64,000 bases of DNA from Sporocytophaga sp. (GTDB lineage: Bacteria; Bacteroidota; Bacteroidia; Cytophagales; Cytophagaceae), in NCBI GenBank assembly GCA_024707265.1, contig JANQAB010000006.1:439001-503000 (forward strand), written 5' to 3'. Below, piece after piece: positions 51,190 through 61,500 of this stretch (position 1 is the first letter of the stretch; every line of letters begins with the position of its first letter). Under the pieces are notes generated by a model, which worked only from the letters and a program-made list of their open reading frames with translations, was not told the DNA's origin and ran no database searches. The translations under genes and the position numbers were made by a program.

Positions 51190-51891
51190 TTAAATTTCAA
51201 TTAGTTTATACTTATTAATACTCTCTTCTTGAAGTTTATTTAATTTTTCAGAGTCAAGATTTTTAATAATCTCTATCCAACTTTTGAACCCACCTGTAAA
51301 GTCTTCCAAAATTGAATGTGGAATTTTCTTTTCCATTAATTTTACAGCTTTATCAAAATAAAACTCTTTCATTTTTTCATCATGTAACAGTCTTGAAAAA
51401 AGCAAGATAGATTTGCATTCATCAAAAGGATTTGCCGAATACAAATCCTCCTCTATGTATATAAAAATACCCTCTATAATTTCATTCAAAGTAGGTTTAT
51501 TTCTTAAACTAATTCTTGCTTCATTTTCTACAATTTTACAAGCATCTAAATATAAATGACTATGATCCTTATATGCTACAAACAACTCATTCCCCTTTTT
51601 ATTTTTAAATGATTGATATACACATGGACTTATTTTATTGTAAGAGGTATCTAGCAGATTAATTAACACTAATCTAGGTCTGTATTTATCAGACATATAC
51701 TTTTCTAATTCAATTCCAATTATTGCCGGCCCTATTCTCTTCAATAATTTCTGAGTTGATTTAAATCTTTTTAAATCAGGAAACTCTTTTTGCCAGTCCA
51801 TTAATGTTTGAGTTAAGACTGATGTAGAAATTTTGTTTGAAACAGACTCTACAACGGATTGAGCTAATTTTCCCATTTTTTTCTCTTTCAT
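51190..51891 (-). CDS. Candidate immunity protein to the orphan REase-like toxin
   Basis: A 233-residue soluble, mostly helical protein with charged ends and no recognised domain. It lies 15 nt after the orphan toxin frame (stop at 51907), the classic immunity position, and is followed by its own terminator. A role in neutralising that toxin is inferred from context only. Confidence 0.6.
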   Translation of the reverse strand: MKEKKMGKLAQSVVESVSNKISTSVLTQTLMDWQKEFPDLKRFKSTQKLLKRIGPAIIGIELEKYMSDKYRPRLVLINLLDTSYNKISPCVYQSFKNKKGNELFVAYKDHSHLYLDACKIVENEARISLRNKPTLNEIIEGIFIYIEEDLYSANPFDECKSILLFSRLLHDEKMKEFYFDKAVKLMEKKIPHSILEDFTGGFKSWIEIIKNLDSEKLNKLQEESINKYKLIEI

Positions 51892-51906
51892 AATGGTTGA
51901 TTATAA

Positions 51907-52530
51907 TTATCTATATTTAAATACTGTAATACTATTACCAGGAAAAAGATTTCCATATTTCATAAATTGTCTTTGAGACATATATGCTTTCGCTCCGAAT
52001 TTCCAATCATAAATAACATTGTTTGTAGTGTCCCAAACATCAAGAATACCTGTTTGTCCATTTGAAGTTCTTGAAACCTTTGTAAGAAGGCCTCTACTTC
52101 CGTATATATTCTGATATCTGTTCAACAAATTAGTAGCATATTCATGTCTTGCTGTACCAATAACACCTCCTTTTCCTGGAATCGCCTTAAATGCCTTTTC
52201 ACCACTTTTATAAACAAGGTCAGCATTCGAAAGTCCTTTTTTTTAGAATCTTACCTCCAGTAGCTACCATTCCAGCAATAGGAACCATTGCAGCCATGCT
52301 GAGAGAAGCATTCAAATAATCACCTCTTAAAGCATAGATTCCTGCGTTTAATCCATCAGCTACTTCCCCAAATCCAGGTACAAGACCTGCCACATCTAAA
52401 CCTGTCTGGAAATAATTTAAAGTCTTTATGCCTATTGTAAGCTCCTGAGTCCCCCCAACTGATATCTCTGGTAATTGATGAACAAAACCTGCCCCCCAAA
52501 TTCTTCATTTTCAACCCTGTACTATTATTA
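51907..52530 (-). pseudogene. Orphan RHS C-terminus: pretoxin-TG plus REase-like toxin, frameshifted
   Basis: From about 52510 the frame reads GAGFVHQLPEISVGG and then LDVAGLVPGFGEVADGLNAGIYAL, a typical pretoxin-TG domain ending VPIAGMVATGGKIL. An A8 run (plus-strand T8 at 52237-52244) then shifts the frame. With one A fewer it continues GLSNADLVYKSGEKAF, GTARHEYATNLLNRYQ and a C-terminal ILDVWDTTNNVIYDWKFG, which resembles a PD-(D/E)xK nuclease core. There is no start codon or RHS core, so this is a displaced toxin cassette. It shares a 37-bp identity with the main RHS gene. Confidence 0.75.
52463..52499. repeat. 37-bp direct repeat, orphan copy
   Basis: Identical over 37 bp to 54109-54145. 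It encodes the end of the RHS shell (GAGFVHQLPEI) where the variable C-terminus begins, in the same orientation, about 1.6 kb from the other copy. Confidence 0.95.
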
Positions 52531-52552
52531 AGTGCCAAGTAGTGTTCTTACA

Positions 52553-53575
52553 TTAATTTTTGCTTTGATTGTTGGTTGCTTTGATCAAATTGAAAAACTT
52601 CTCATCAAATAAAATATCACTCGAAGGAACAGGAAAGGTATCAATTAAGTCATGCCTCTGATCATATTTATCTTTCTTGTAGTATACAGTATCAACCAAA
52701 ACTAATCCTCTTCTTCTATATTCACCTTGCCATTCCGATGCAATAGTTGCTCGTACTTGTTTCATAAGATCTCCCAAATTTTCAACATATATGTAGTCAC
52801 TAGAATTAGGAAATATACACTTTGATAAGTCAATTGAATGAGAAAAAGACACTCCTATTAATTTGGCCTTAGAAAAATCGACATCCTTCATTTCGTTAGG
52901 ATATTTTTTGGGGTCAATTCTATTAAAGATTCCAAATGTGGATTTATGTGCTGTAACAGAATACCCTCTAAACCATGGGGAATTTACCTCTCCTATAAAT
53001 TTACAGTTCTCCATTCTACTTCCATCGAAGTTTGTAGCATATAAATTGCAATTTTCGAATACTGAATTTTTAACGATGGGAAAGCTAAATATGCATTCAT
53101 TTAAATTAGCTTCGGTGAAAATTACATTTTTATATGCCCCAGATTCCTTGCCAATATTCTCATTCATAAAGGAATATGAAAAATCAGTTTTCCTAAAAAC
53201 AGTATTAGAAATTTCACAAGCTATGAAATGAATTTCCTTTGCTTTAGTTTCATCAAATAAGCAATTAGAAATCTTACACAATTCCCAAACTGAATAGCTT
53301 ATATCTGAAAAGGAAAAATCCACTGATTCAATTAAAGCATTTTTAATTTTTAAAGAACCATAGCTTTGTTCTAAAGAATATCCTCCGCTCTCGAGTTTAC
53401 GCTTTTTAGTCAATTCAGATAATTGGGCTCCCCTTAGGTCCCACCTTCCAGAAAATTTACCTAAACCATTAACAGAATTTAATAAGTTGCCCTTTTCAAG
53501 GCAACCTATAACTTCCTTTAAAAGTCTTTGTCCTTCATTCGTTTTCCAACGATTAACAAGTTCTTTCTTTATCAT
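52553..53575 (-). CDS. Pentapeptide-repeat protein, candidate immunity to the main RHS toxin
   Basis: A 340-residue protein whose residues 45-215 are pentapeptide-like repeats (pattern A/C/S-x-L/F/V-x-x: LRGAQLSEL, VDFSFSDISYSVWEL, SNCLFDETKAKEI, NECIFSFPIVKNSVFENCNLYATNFDGSRMENCKF) that fold as a right-handed beta-helix. The C-terminus is helical. It starts 2 nt after the stop of the RHS gene, the usual immunity position, and pentapeptide proteins occur among polymorphic-toxin immunity families. The partner relation is inferred. Confidence 0.75.
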   Translation of the reverse strand: MIKKELVNRWKTNEGQRLLKEVIGCLEKGNLLNSVNGLGKFSGRWDLRGAQLSELTKKRKLESGGYSLEQSYGSLKIKNALIESVDFSFSDISYSVWELCKISNCLFDETKAKEIHFIACEISNTVFRKTDFSYSFMNENIGKESGAYKNVIFTEANLNECIFSFPIVKNSVFENCNLYATNFDGSRMENCKFIGEVNSPWFRGYSVTAHKSTFGIFNRIDPKKYPNEMKDVDFSKAKLIGVSFSHSIDLSKCIFPNSSDYIYVENLGDLMKQVRATIASEWQGEYRRRGLVLVDTVYYKKDKYDQRHDLIDTFPVPSSDILFDEKFFNLIKATNNQSKN

Positions 53576-53577
53576 TT

Positions 53578-56500
53578 TTAAAAATAAAATAAACCAATTC
53601 CTCCTGGGCCATATTTGGATACATGACTACCCCAAGCCCCTCTAGTTGTTACATCCCACCAATAACCTTTCAGTAGACCCTTACCCACCATATCAGCTCC
53701 ACGATTCATAGGACTCAGGCTTATAAGGCCAATTTTCTGAGATGTTCTTAATATAATATTGCGATTAGCAAATTCACGGAATGCTCTGTCGACACCTTTA
53801 CCCCTCATCATTGAGGCTACTCTTGGGATGTTAGCCATTGCTCGTGCTTCTCTAATCGTTAAACTTGGGTTTCTTACCGCTTGCTTCACTGTGTATCGGG
53901 CGGCTAAAGTTATTGTTCCTCTAGCGATTGCAGTTGTTGCTGCCTTAACTAAAAATATATCTGAAATTGCCAATGCGGAATACCCAAGTCCCCTCCAATA
54001 ATTTTCATTTTGAAAATGATTTATTGCAGCCCTTCCAGCCCCCCAAATTGGTATTAAAGACTCATAAGTACCCGGAGCCCCAATTCCTATAGGTGGTGCG
54101 CCAACCGTTATCTCTGGTAATTGATGAACAAAACCTGCCCCCCAATCTTTTCCATTCCACCTGTAGGTTAATCCATCATTATCAGTTCCCGGAGCCATCT
54201 GGCCTACAACTGATCCTTTTTTATCAGGAGGCCCAGCCCATCCACCATTTGGGTCAACTCCATTTACCGGATTATTCCCCATGCCAATATACGAAGAATA
54301 AAATTGTCTCATAGGGTCCGGCCCTAACCACCTTCCGATTTGTGGATCATACATCCTTAAATCAAAAGCATTCCAACCTGTTTCTGAATCTTTCTCGCTA
54401 TAATCTCCCTGAAATCCATATCTGTATGTATTTCCGAAGTACGAAGCCATACCGTAAGGATAGTAATCACTGAAGGTTTCCAATCTTAATCCATTGTAGT
54501 TACTTACAGTTGCTCTTACGTTCCCCAGATGGTCTTTTAATTCATAGAATGTCAGATTTAGAGAAGGAAAATATGTTCCGAGTCTTTCTGCTCCATAAAC
54601 AGGAACTTCCGAAAGTTCCATTGGATTGGAATCCGAAACGTCATCCCTATAGATAGCTAATGGATTTCCGTTTATATCATTTATGTAGTAGGTAAAGGTT
54701 ACAGGATTATTGTTGGCTCCATAACTAATCTTTTGCAATCTGTTACCTCTGTCATCGTAATATATTCTAACAGCCTGTTTGGTCCCATTAAACATGGAAA
54801 CCATTAAACCATCAGAATTATATTGGATATTCTTAGTTACAGAGGAATTCGTAATACGAATAATTTGCCCAATCGTATCATACATATAACTATCAGAATG
54901 TCCGGTAATGCCAGAAAGTCTGTTTGTATTTGCGGAGTAATTGTATTGAGTAAAGTTATTTAAAACAGCACCAGAGCTATTATACCTTCTTAAACTTCTT
55001 ATATTACCATTCGGATCATAAGAAATATTGTCTTCTTTAAATGCATTGCCGGAAGAGACGAAATTTCCTCCTGTGATACCACCATAAACTGAAGAGGTAA
55101 GCTGATACTTATTATCATAGAAATATGCATAACCTGTAGGCAGTTCTGATTGGCCACTGCCCTCGATCTTCTTGGAAAACCAGGCATTAGATCTGATAAT
55201 ACCATTGTAATAGTTTGTAAGCCCAGAAACGTTGGTTGTCATGCTGCCAATATTTGTCCCAGACTTGGAATAATCTCCGGTAAAATAATCGAATGTCATT
55301 CCAAAAGCGTCATTAATATCTACACCGGGATCCTTGGTTTTATCCCAATGATTAATAGATTTCAGCCACCCCTGAGCAGTATATACATAATCAACGCCCT
55401 GTAATGCCTTATTCTGTGCATTAGTACCTAGTTCAACCCTTTTAAGGGGGCCATGAAGGTAATATTTATATTTTGCCTCCAATTGAGTATTGATACTATC
55501 TTTTGAAGTATAAACCTCTTTCAGGCGTGTGTCAGCATCATATTTATAAAAATGATAAAACTGGTCTGATTGGCCTTTCTGATAGCAGACTGAAGATATA
55601 CCACCCTGAGGATCATAAGTATAGTCAACAGTTTTGGTTGCCCAACCTGATATTTGCTGAGCAGTTTTTATAACCCGCCCTAATGCATCATAACTGTACC
55701 ATGTTTTTGACACTCCAGGTCTTTCCGTATAAGAAATTGCTCCATGAACAAATTGCTGGGTAATAGGTGAAGCTACATCTGGAATATCATAAAAAGTAAT
55801 AATTCTCTCACTTTTGTAACCATAAGAGCCCAAAAGACCATCATTTAAAGCCCCCTTAAGCTCTAGAATATTTTTCAGAGCTGCATTATTAAATTGAAGT
55901 GAGCAGCCCGAGCAAGGGATAAACTCTCCTGTTTCAATCACTCTACCAACAGAGTCGTAGTTTATATAAGAAAATTTAAATGTAGCCTGTTGCAGTTGAT
56001 TTTGAGAAAATCTCAGGCTTCCATCTTTTCTATACATAAATTTTGTAACACCTGCATCAGGTTCCCTCTGTTCAATGACTTGCCCTTTATGATTGTAGAT
56101 ATAAGTCGTTTTATCTATCAGGCTGAAAGATACCGGAGGGTTCTGTGCATCACCTACAAATGCCTTAACTCCATTGGGAGAAACTGCATATCTCAATGCA
56201 CCTGTTTCATCGTAAAAGTTAAATGACCTGTCCTTTGTGGGTACATAAAGGGTAATAAGCAAATTACCATCACGGTCAAGGTAATTCATGGAAACTTTAC
56301 CTTCGCTATCAGTCGTTTTTTCTATATAGGCATTATTCAGCAGGTTTGAAGGATTTGTTAATGAGGGAAATGCTGCTACCCTCATCTGAAAATATCTTTG
56401 AATATTGGTATCTGCAGACGTCACCTTTACAATATCCAATACTGAATATTTTCCAGAACCAGATTTGTGATAATCCCCCGGTAAAGTAACCGCTTTTATC

Positions 56501-58491
56501 AAACCGCTTCCATCTTCATCATAAATAGTTCTTGAGTAGGGATATGATGTTTGGGGAGTAAAAGGTTCTTTAAATCGATCTTCTCTCAAAGCTGGATTTG
56601 TATAGGCAGATGCAGTATTACTATTACTATAATACATACCTAATGATCCCCAGTTACCATTCTCGACCGGAGTGGGATCATTCAATCTGTTAACATTGCC
56701 ATAGCTGTCGCTATAACTGTCAAAGAAAACATATCGGTAAGGTGTCCCTAGTGTTCCAGTTACAAATCTGCCATTATATAAAAAGTACATATTTTGTCCT
56801 GAAAGCACTCTTTCTCCACAATTATCAGTTGTGATATTTGTTGTCTCTGCCAAAACCGGAGCAGGTAAAGTAGTAATGGCTGGTCTGTTATATTTGTCAT
56901 AAATTATCTGAGTTGCCATTACGACACTATCAGACAGGTTCTTATACTGGCTTTGTACTGGCCGACCCTGATTATCATAAAATTCCTTAGTTTCACCAAT
57001 GACATCACCGTTTTCAGCATATACTTTAGTTTTAATCCAGTTTCTGACAACATCAGGACTTTCTGGTGAAGGAGGGGTTATCGGTGGATCTCCAAGCTTA
57101 AGAATGGCTCCGTTCTGAAGCAAAGCTCCAGTTGTTCCTCCAGGAGTTATAATTATACCTTTACTACTTGTAACCTTATATACAAAATGGGTTAAAGCAT
57201 ATCCTCTTCCCCAATCCGTTTTTAAATCGGGAAATAATTGGGGCAAATCATCAGGTAATATTATAAGGCAATTACTATAAGCAGAAAGATCTGATCCGGA
57301 AACAAAAACTCTGACTGGCGGAAATACAGGACAGCTTGATGTAAATGCAGAGTCTTTTGGAATAGCCGTTATATTATAAGATCCGACGTTTTTCTTTAGC
57401 TTGTAATAGTAAGTAAAACCTGTAGTCCCAATGTTTACGGTTTCATTATCAAGGTTGGTCACCTTTATGCCATCAAAGTAAGTGTCATACAAATTTGAGA
57501 ATGTTGTGAGACCACCGTCTGCTGCGGGGAGAGATAATGAAAGACTGTGAAATACATCTTTTGTAAATTTGTATCCTCCAATAGAATAGCCACCATCTAT
57601 AATCTCAGGTGCTGTACCACCTCCTGTATTTACAAGCAGCTGGCTATTATTAGCACAAGGAGCCACAACCTTTACAGTTTTCAGATATGGTCCAAAGATA
57701 CTTCCGTTTTGATCTTTAAGAAAAATCTCATACTGATTATCTCCCAAAGCACTTTCGCTTACTAAATAATTATCTGAAAAGCTTATTCTTGTGCCACTAT
57801 TTCCAAATACAATATTACGCCATGTTAATGTTTGCCCTGACCCAACCTTTCGTACAGCCATGTTGGAAAGTGTGTTAGTGCAATAATCTATGTTACTTTC
57901 CCAATACAAGCTTATAGTAGCATTTCCTCCACTTGGCTTTACTACTCTGTCTCCATTTGAAGAATAAACTGTTCCTGCAATGATGCTTCCGTTCGCTCCA
58001 AGTTTACATATTGTTATATCCCTCTCGTGATCTGAAACATTGCAGGCACATACCAGAGGGCAAAGTGCTTTAGGCCATTCCTTATGATATTTGTAATGCA
58101 CTCTGATTCTACCAGCTGGAAAATTCTCAAATCTATAATATCTGTGCTCTTCTCTATTACCACTTGAATTATACAAATCAATATATTTCGTTAAACTACT
58201 CATCGTATAATTTCCATTGGTAAATGTTTCTATGAGATCACCCTGATAACAATTTGACCCTGACCTATGTATAGGGTCTCTGTAACATGCATCAAAATTA
58301 ATTTGGGCCAAGGCATCAGATCTATCAGGTGATACTAGACTATGGTCAGAGCAATCTCCATTACTTTCATTGGCATTTACCCTTATCTTTAAAAATTTGA
58401 TTGTGGGACCAACGATAATTTCCTGCCCAAATCCCTGAAGAGAATAGAGGACAAAAGATACTCCCAGTAAAAACTGTTTAATGTTTTTCAT
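53578..58491 (-). CDS. RHS repeat-associated core protein with C-terminal toxin domain
   Basis: A 1637-residue secreted protein. It has a signal peptide (residues 1-22), a beta-rich N-terminal region, a DUF6443-like region near residues 480-620 (YAENGDVIGETKEFYDNQGR), and YD/RHS repeats (YNHKGQVIEQREPDAG, YDALGRVIKTAQQ). The RHS core is DHLGNVRATVSNYN to the final RMYDPQIGRWLGPDPM and NPVNGVDPNG, near 1360-1450. After PPDKKGS and the HQLPEITVG junction, about 185 residues form the variable end. Its last segment, GADMVGKGLLKGYWWDVTTRGAW, resembles nuclease-type toxin tails. It follows the SpvB-like gene by 30 nt. Confidence 0.88.
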   Translation of the reverse strand: MKNIKQFLLGVSFVLYSLQGFGQEIIVGPTIKFLKIRVNANESNGDCSDHSLVSPDRSDALAQINFDACYRDPIHRSGSNCYQGDLIETFTNGNYTMSSLTKYIDLYNSSGNREEHRYYRFENFPAGRIRVHYKYHKEWPKALCPLVCACNVSDHERDITICKLGANGSIIAGTVYSSNGDRVVKPSGGNATISLYWESNIDYCTNTLSNMAVRKVGSGQTLTWRNIVFGNSGTRISFSDNYLVSESALGDNQYEIFLKDQNGSIFGPYLKTVKVVAPCANNSQLLVNTGGGTAPEIIDGGYSIGGYKFTKDVFHSLSLSLPAADGGLTTFSNLYDTYFDGIKVTNLDNETVNIGTTGFTYYYKLKKNVGSYNITAIPKDSAFTSSCPVFPPVRVFVSGSDLSAYSNCLIILPDDLPQLFPDLKTDWGRGYALTHFVYKVTSSKGIIITPGGTTGALLQNGAILKLGDPPITPPSPESPDVVRNWIKTKVYAENGDVIGETKEFYDNQGRPVQSQYKNLSDSVVMATQIIYDKYNRPAITTLPAPVLAETTNITTDNCGERVLSGQNMYFLYNGRFVTGTLGTPYRYVFFDSYSDSYGNVNRLNDPTPVENGNWGSLGMYYSNSNTASAYTNPALREDRFKEPFTPQTSYPYSRTIYDEDGSGLIKAVTLPGDYHKSGSGKYSVLDIVKVTSADTNIQRYFQMRVAAFPSLTNPSNLLNNAYIEKTTDSEGKVSMNYLDRDGNLLITLYVPTKDRSFNFYDETGALRYAVSPNGVKAFVGDAQNPPVSFSLIDKTTYIYNHKGQVIEQREPDAGVTKFMYRKDGSLRFSQNQLQQATFKFSYINYDSVGRVIETGEFIPCSGCSLQFNNAALKNILELKGALNDGLLGSYGYKSERIITFYDIPDVASPITQQFVHGAISYTERPGVSKTWYSYDALGRVIKTAQQISGWATKTVDYTYDPQGGISSVCYQKGQSDQFYHFYKYDADTRLKEVYTSKDSINTQLEAKYKYYLHGPLKRVELGTNAQNKALQGVDYVYTAQGWLKSINHWDKTKDPGVDINDAFGMTFDYFTGDYSKSGTNIGSMTTNVSGLTNYYNGIIRSNAWFSKKIEGSGQSELPTGYAYFYDNKYQLTSSVYGGITGGNFVSSGNAFKEDNISYDPNGNIRSLRRYNSSGAVLNNFTQYNYSANTNRLSGITGHSDSYMYDTIGQIIRITNSSVTKNIQYNSDGLMVSMFNGTKQAVRIYYDDRGNRLQKISYGANNNPVTFTYYINDINGNPLAIYRDDVSDSNPMELSEVPVYGAERLGTYFPSLNLTFYELKDHLGNVRATVSNYNGLRLETFSDYYPYGMASYFGNTYRYGFQGDYSEKDSETGWNAFDLRMYDPQIGRWLGPDPMRQFYSSYIGMGNNPVNGVDPNGGWAGPPDKKGSVVGQMAPGTDNDGLTYRWNGKDWGAGFVHQLPEITVGAPPIGIGAPGTYESLIPIWGAGRAAINHFQNENYWRGLGYSALAISDIFLVKAATTAIARGTITLAARYTVKQAVRNPSLTIREARAMANIPRVASMMRGKGVDRAFREFANRNIILRTSQKIGLISLSPMNRGADMVGKGLLKGYWWDVTTRGAWGSHVSKYGPGGIGLFYF
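54109..54145. repeat. 37-bp direct repeat, main RHS copy
   Basis: Perfect match to 52463-52499. It lies in the RHS gene at the border between the conserved core tail and the variable C-terminus (GAGFVHQLPEI). Confidence 0.95.
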
Positions 58492-58521
58492 ATAAAAAAT
58501 CAGTTATATATGTTTATAAAA

Positions 58522-61500
58522 TTATTGAGCCTTTCCATAATTAATTCCTTTCTCAATCAGAGTTCTCTCTGTAGGATAATTAAGTAATTCTCTGCTTGTC
58601 CTTATCAACTCTCCCTTATTGTTATAGGTATAGTGAGTAAAGAAATTATTCTGATCCAGTATGTAAGTCAGTTTTCCGGAAGGAATGTCATAGACACAGG
58701 AAGAAAATGAAGCATGAATTGGATGAACTCTAAAATCATCAAAGTAAACCGGTCTTCCGGCATTCTGATTGCGACAGACTATTTCAACTGGCATAGTACC
58801 ATCCTGAGGCTCAAAGTCAAGACTTAATAAATATTGGTTTCTTGCTTTCATACTCAATTTTCTATACTCCTCCTTAATCACTGTTCCATTTCTTTTATAC
58901 TGAAGCCTTACTACATTAAGAGATTGATCAGAAATATTGCTCCCATATCCATCAGTTGTGTCAGGCAAATATACCCATACACTGGCTTTATATTTGGTAT
59001 TTATAGTTGGAGTGAATCTAAACTTAAATCCGTCTTTTCCGGAAGGTACCTGAAGGCTATACTTCCCTGTGTGTGCAAAATTGGAGTCATTAAAAATCTT
59101 GCCATTTACGACTTCTGTATTCCCTTCATATATTCCACTAGACGGATATTCTGATGGAAATTCACAACTCATATATGCAATTTCATTTCGGGAAGCGCCT
59201 CCAGAAGATGCAATGAGATATTGCCTTTTAGGATTCATAAGCAAAGATGACTTTAAACCATTTATATCCTGACTTTCCAAAACATGGCTATAAGGATCTA
59301 TCAAAGTTATTTCGCCCGTTTGCTGCCAGAAATTATTAGTACTAGTTGAATAATTAAAACCTGGGAATTTTGATACTTTGTAAGTTCCATTTGGATTCAA
59401 AGCAACAGTATCTTCACCCACCCAGTAATAACTACATTTCTTCCTCCATATGTCCGGTTGTGTTGTTCCTGCATCCAGACCTTCCACCTTCAGTGAGTTT
59501 GTCCAATAGTCTACCTGTGCACCTACAAGTCCTGTCTCATTGTAATCACTTTCAAGTACCGGATTGGCCTTATTCGCATCAACCCTGTAAAGATAAGATC
59601 CTGTAGTCTGAGACAGCATGTTCTTATTGGTATTATTAAAAATCTTTGAGCCCATAGCAGGAAATTTCTCATAAGCGTATACTGTTTTTGATTTGTATTC
59701 CTTTCCAAAGGCATCTTTTGAAATTTCACAATTTACATTTCCTGAGTAAAAATCATAACCTAAGATTTTTGATTCCTGAACAATCCCGCGTTTATAATCT
59801 GTATATTTTGAACCAACAGGTATAACGGGATATTCTTCAACTTCAGTAATCATAAGCTGTTTGTCCCCATTTACATCCCGACGCTCAAAATATACCTGAT
59901 CTATTCTGCCCTGATTCTTAAATCTTGTGCTAAGATCGTTTACAAAGTTACTTCCTGCCTGATCGTGCAGGTAGGTCTGTTCTGTCTTGGAAAGTAAAAC
60001 GTTATTGGCTCCATATTTTGTTACTGACTTTAACAAGCCGACTCTGCCTCTAAAATCATTAATCTTAAATAATTTCGCATACTCCTTATTAGTAGCATCC
60101 GAGATTAATGTCCTTTCTTCACGAGGAATCCAACTATCATCCATAGTAGAAAAAACATATTCAGTAAAACCTGTTCCATTAATTTCCCTTGGATAGCTAT
60201 AAGAATCAACCATTTTTTCTCTGACTAGAACTTTCGAGTAAATAACTCCCGGAGACATGACCTGTTGACCTGCAATCGTTTTTAAGAACTTCCGATAGAT
60301 ATCATTCTCATAGTTCTTCCGCATATTCATAGCCTCTGTTGAGGTCAAATCATATATATAACTCACATTATACCTCACATTAAAACCGGAAGGCTCACAA
60401 GCAGTAACACCATTCAAATATTCGTAATAAATCAGATTCTCAATTGTCCCGTCTTTTACTCCAATGGATTTAACCCTTAATCCTCCGCCATTATATTCAG
60501 AGGCATTCCTATCAAAGAATACATTTCCAGTAAGCATTAAACAGTCAAACGGATTAGGGCAACCTGGAGGAAGACCAGTTGCATTAAAATAAGTAGATAG
60601 TGCTAAAGTATTTAAAATGAGATAATCAGATCCGATAGACATTATTTCTGCATTGTCATCATCATATCTGCTTATATCTTTAAATTCGGATAGATAAAAT
60701 TTACTAATAAGACTCCTAAGACTTACCTTCTTTCCAACATATAGTTCGGAATAATTTGTAAGTAATTCAGAAGAATGAAAATAAATTTTGAATTGGTTTA
60801 TAGAAACTTGTTTCTCTATTTTCTTGATTGAAAGATTTCTGAAATTATTAAGAACAGATTTATAATGCTTGTCTGATTCATAAGTAATATTTATTTCGGC
60901 TCCCAGGCCTGTCTTTACTTTAGTCAAAGACCATGCATCTACATTAGCTGAAGATGCAATTGTTGTATGGTTCTCAATGTTTTCTGCACCTGTTCCTGTA
61001 GGATAGTCTGACTTGTAGCTCCCCCAAATATCTTTATTCTGAGAATAGTCAGGATTTTTAGCACCAGTTCCATATTCAAATTGAGTAGAAGGGATGATGG
61101 ATTCTCCATTTTTTCCCAGATACTCCACTTTTGTCAATGTAAGTTTTCCATTCAAAGGACCTTTTGAATAGCTGAAATAGTCCATGACATAACTATTGGG
61201 AGTGTTTTTGCAAAGACCATAATCGTAAGTAAATACTATTTGCTTTATGGCTTCTTTGCTCAGATCATAGCCACTTGTTTTAAGATTTGAGGTTAGGTCT
61301 GAGGCATCAAGAATGTCGTCCCCATTATGATAATTAACCCCTCCGAAATTCACTACGAGATTTCCATTTTGATTAAGCTCTGAAAGAGATGAAACTCCCT
61401 GAAAATTCTGAATAAGCTTCTCTGTTAGTAAAGAATTATTCAGAATAAGGATTTTGTCAAGTTTTAAAGAACTTACTGAAAAAGCTGTTACATTGTTATT

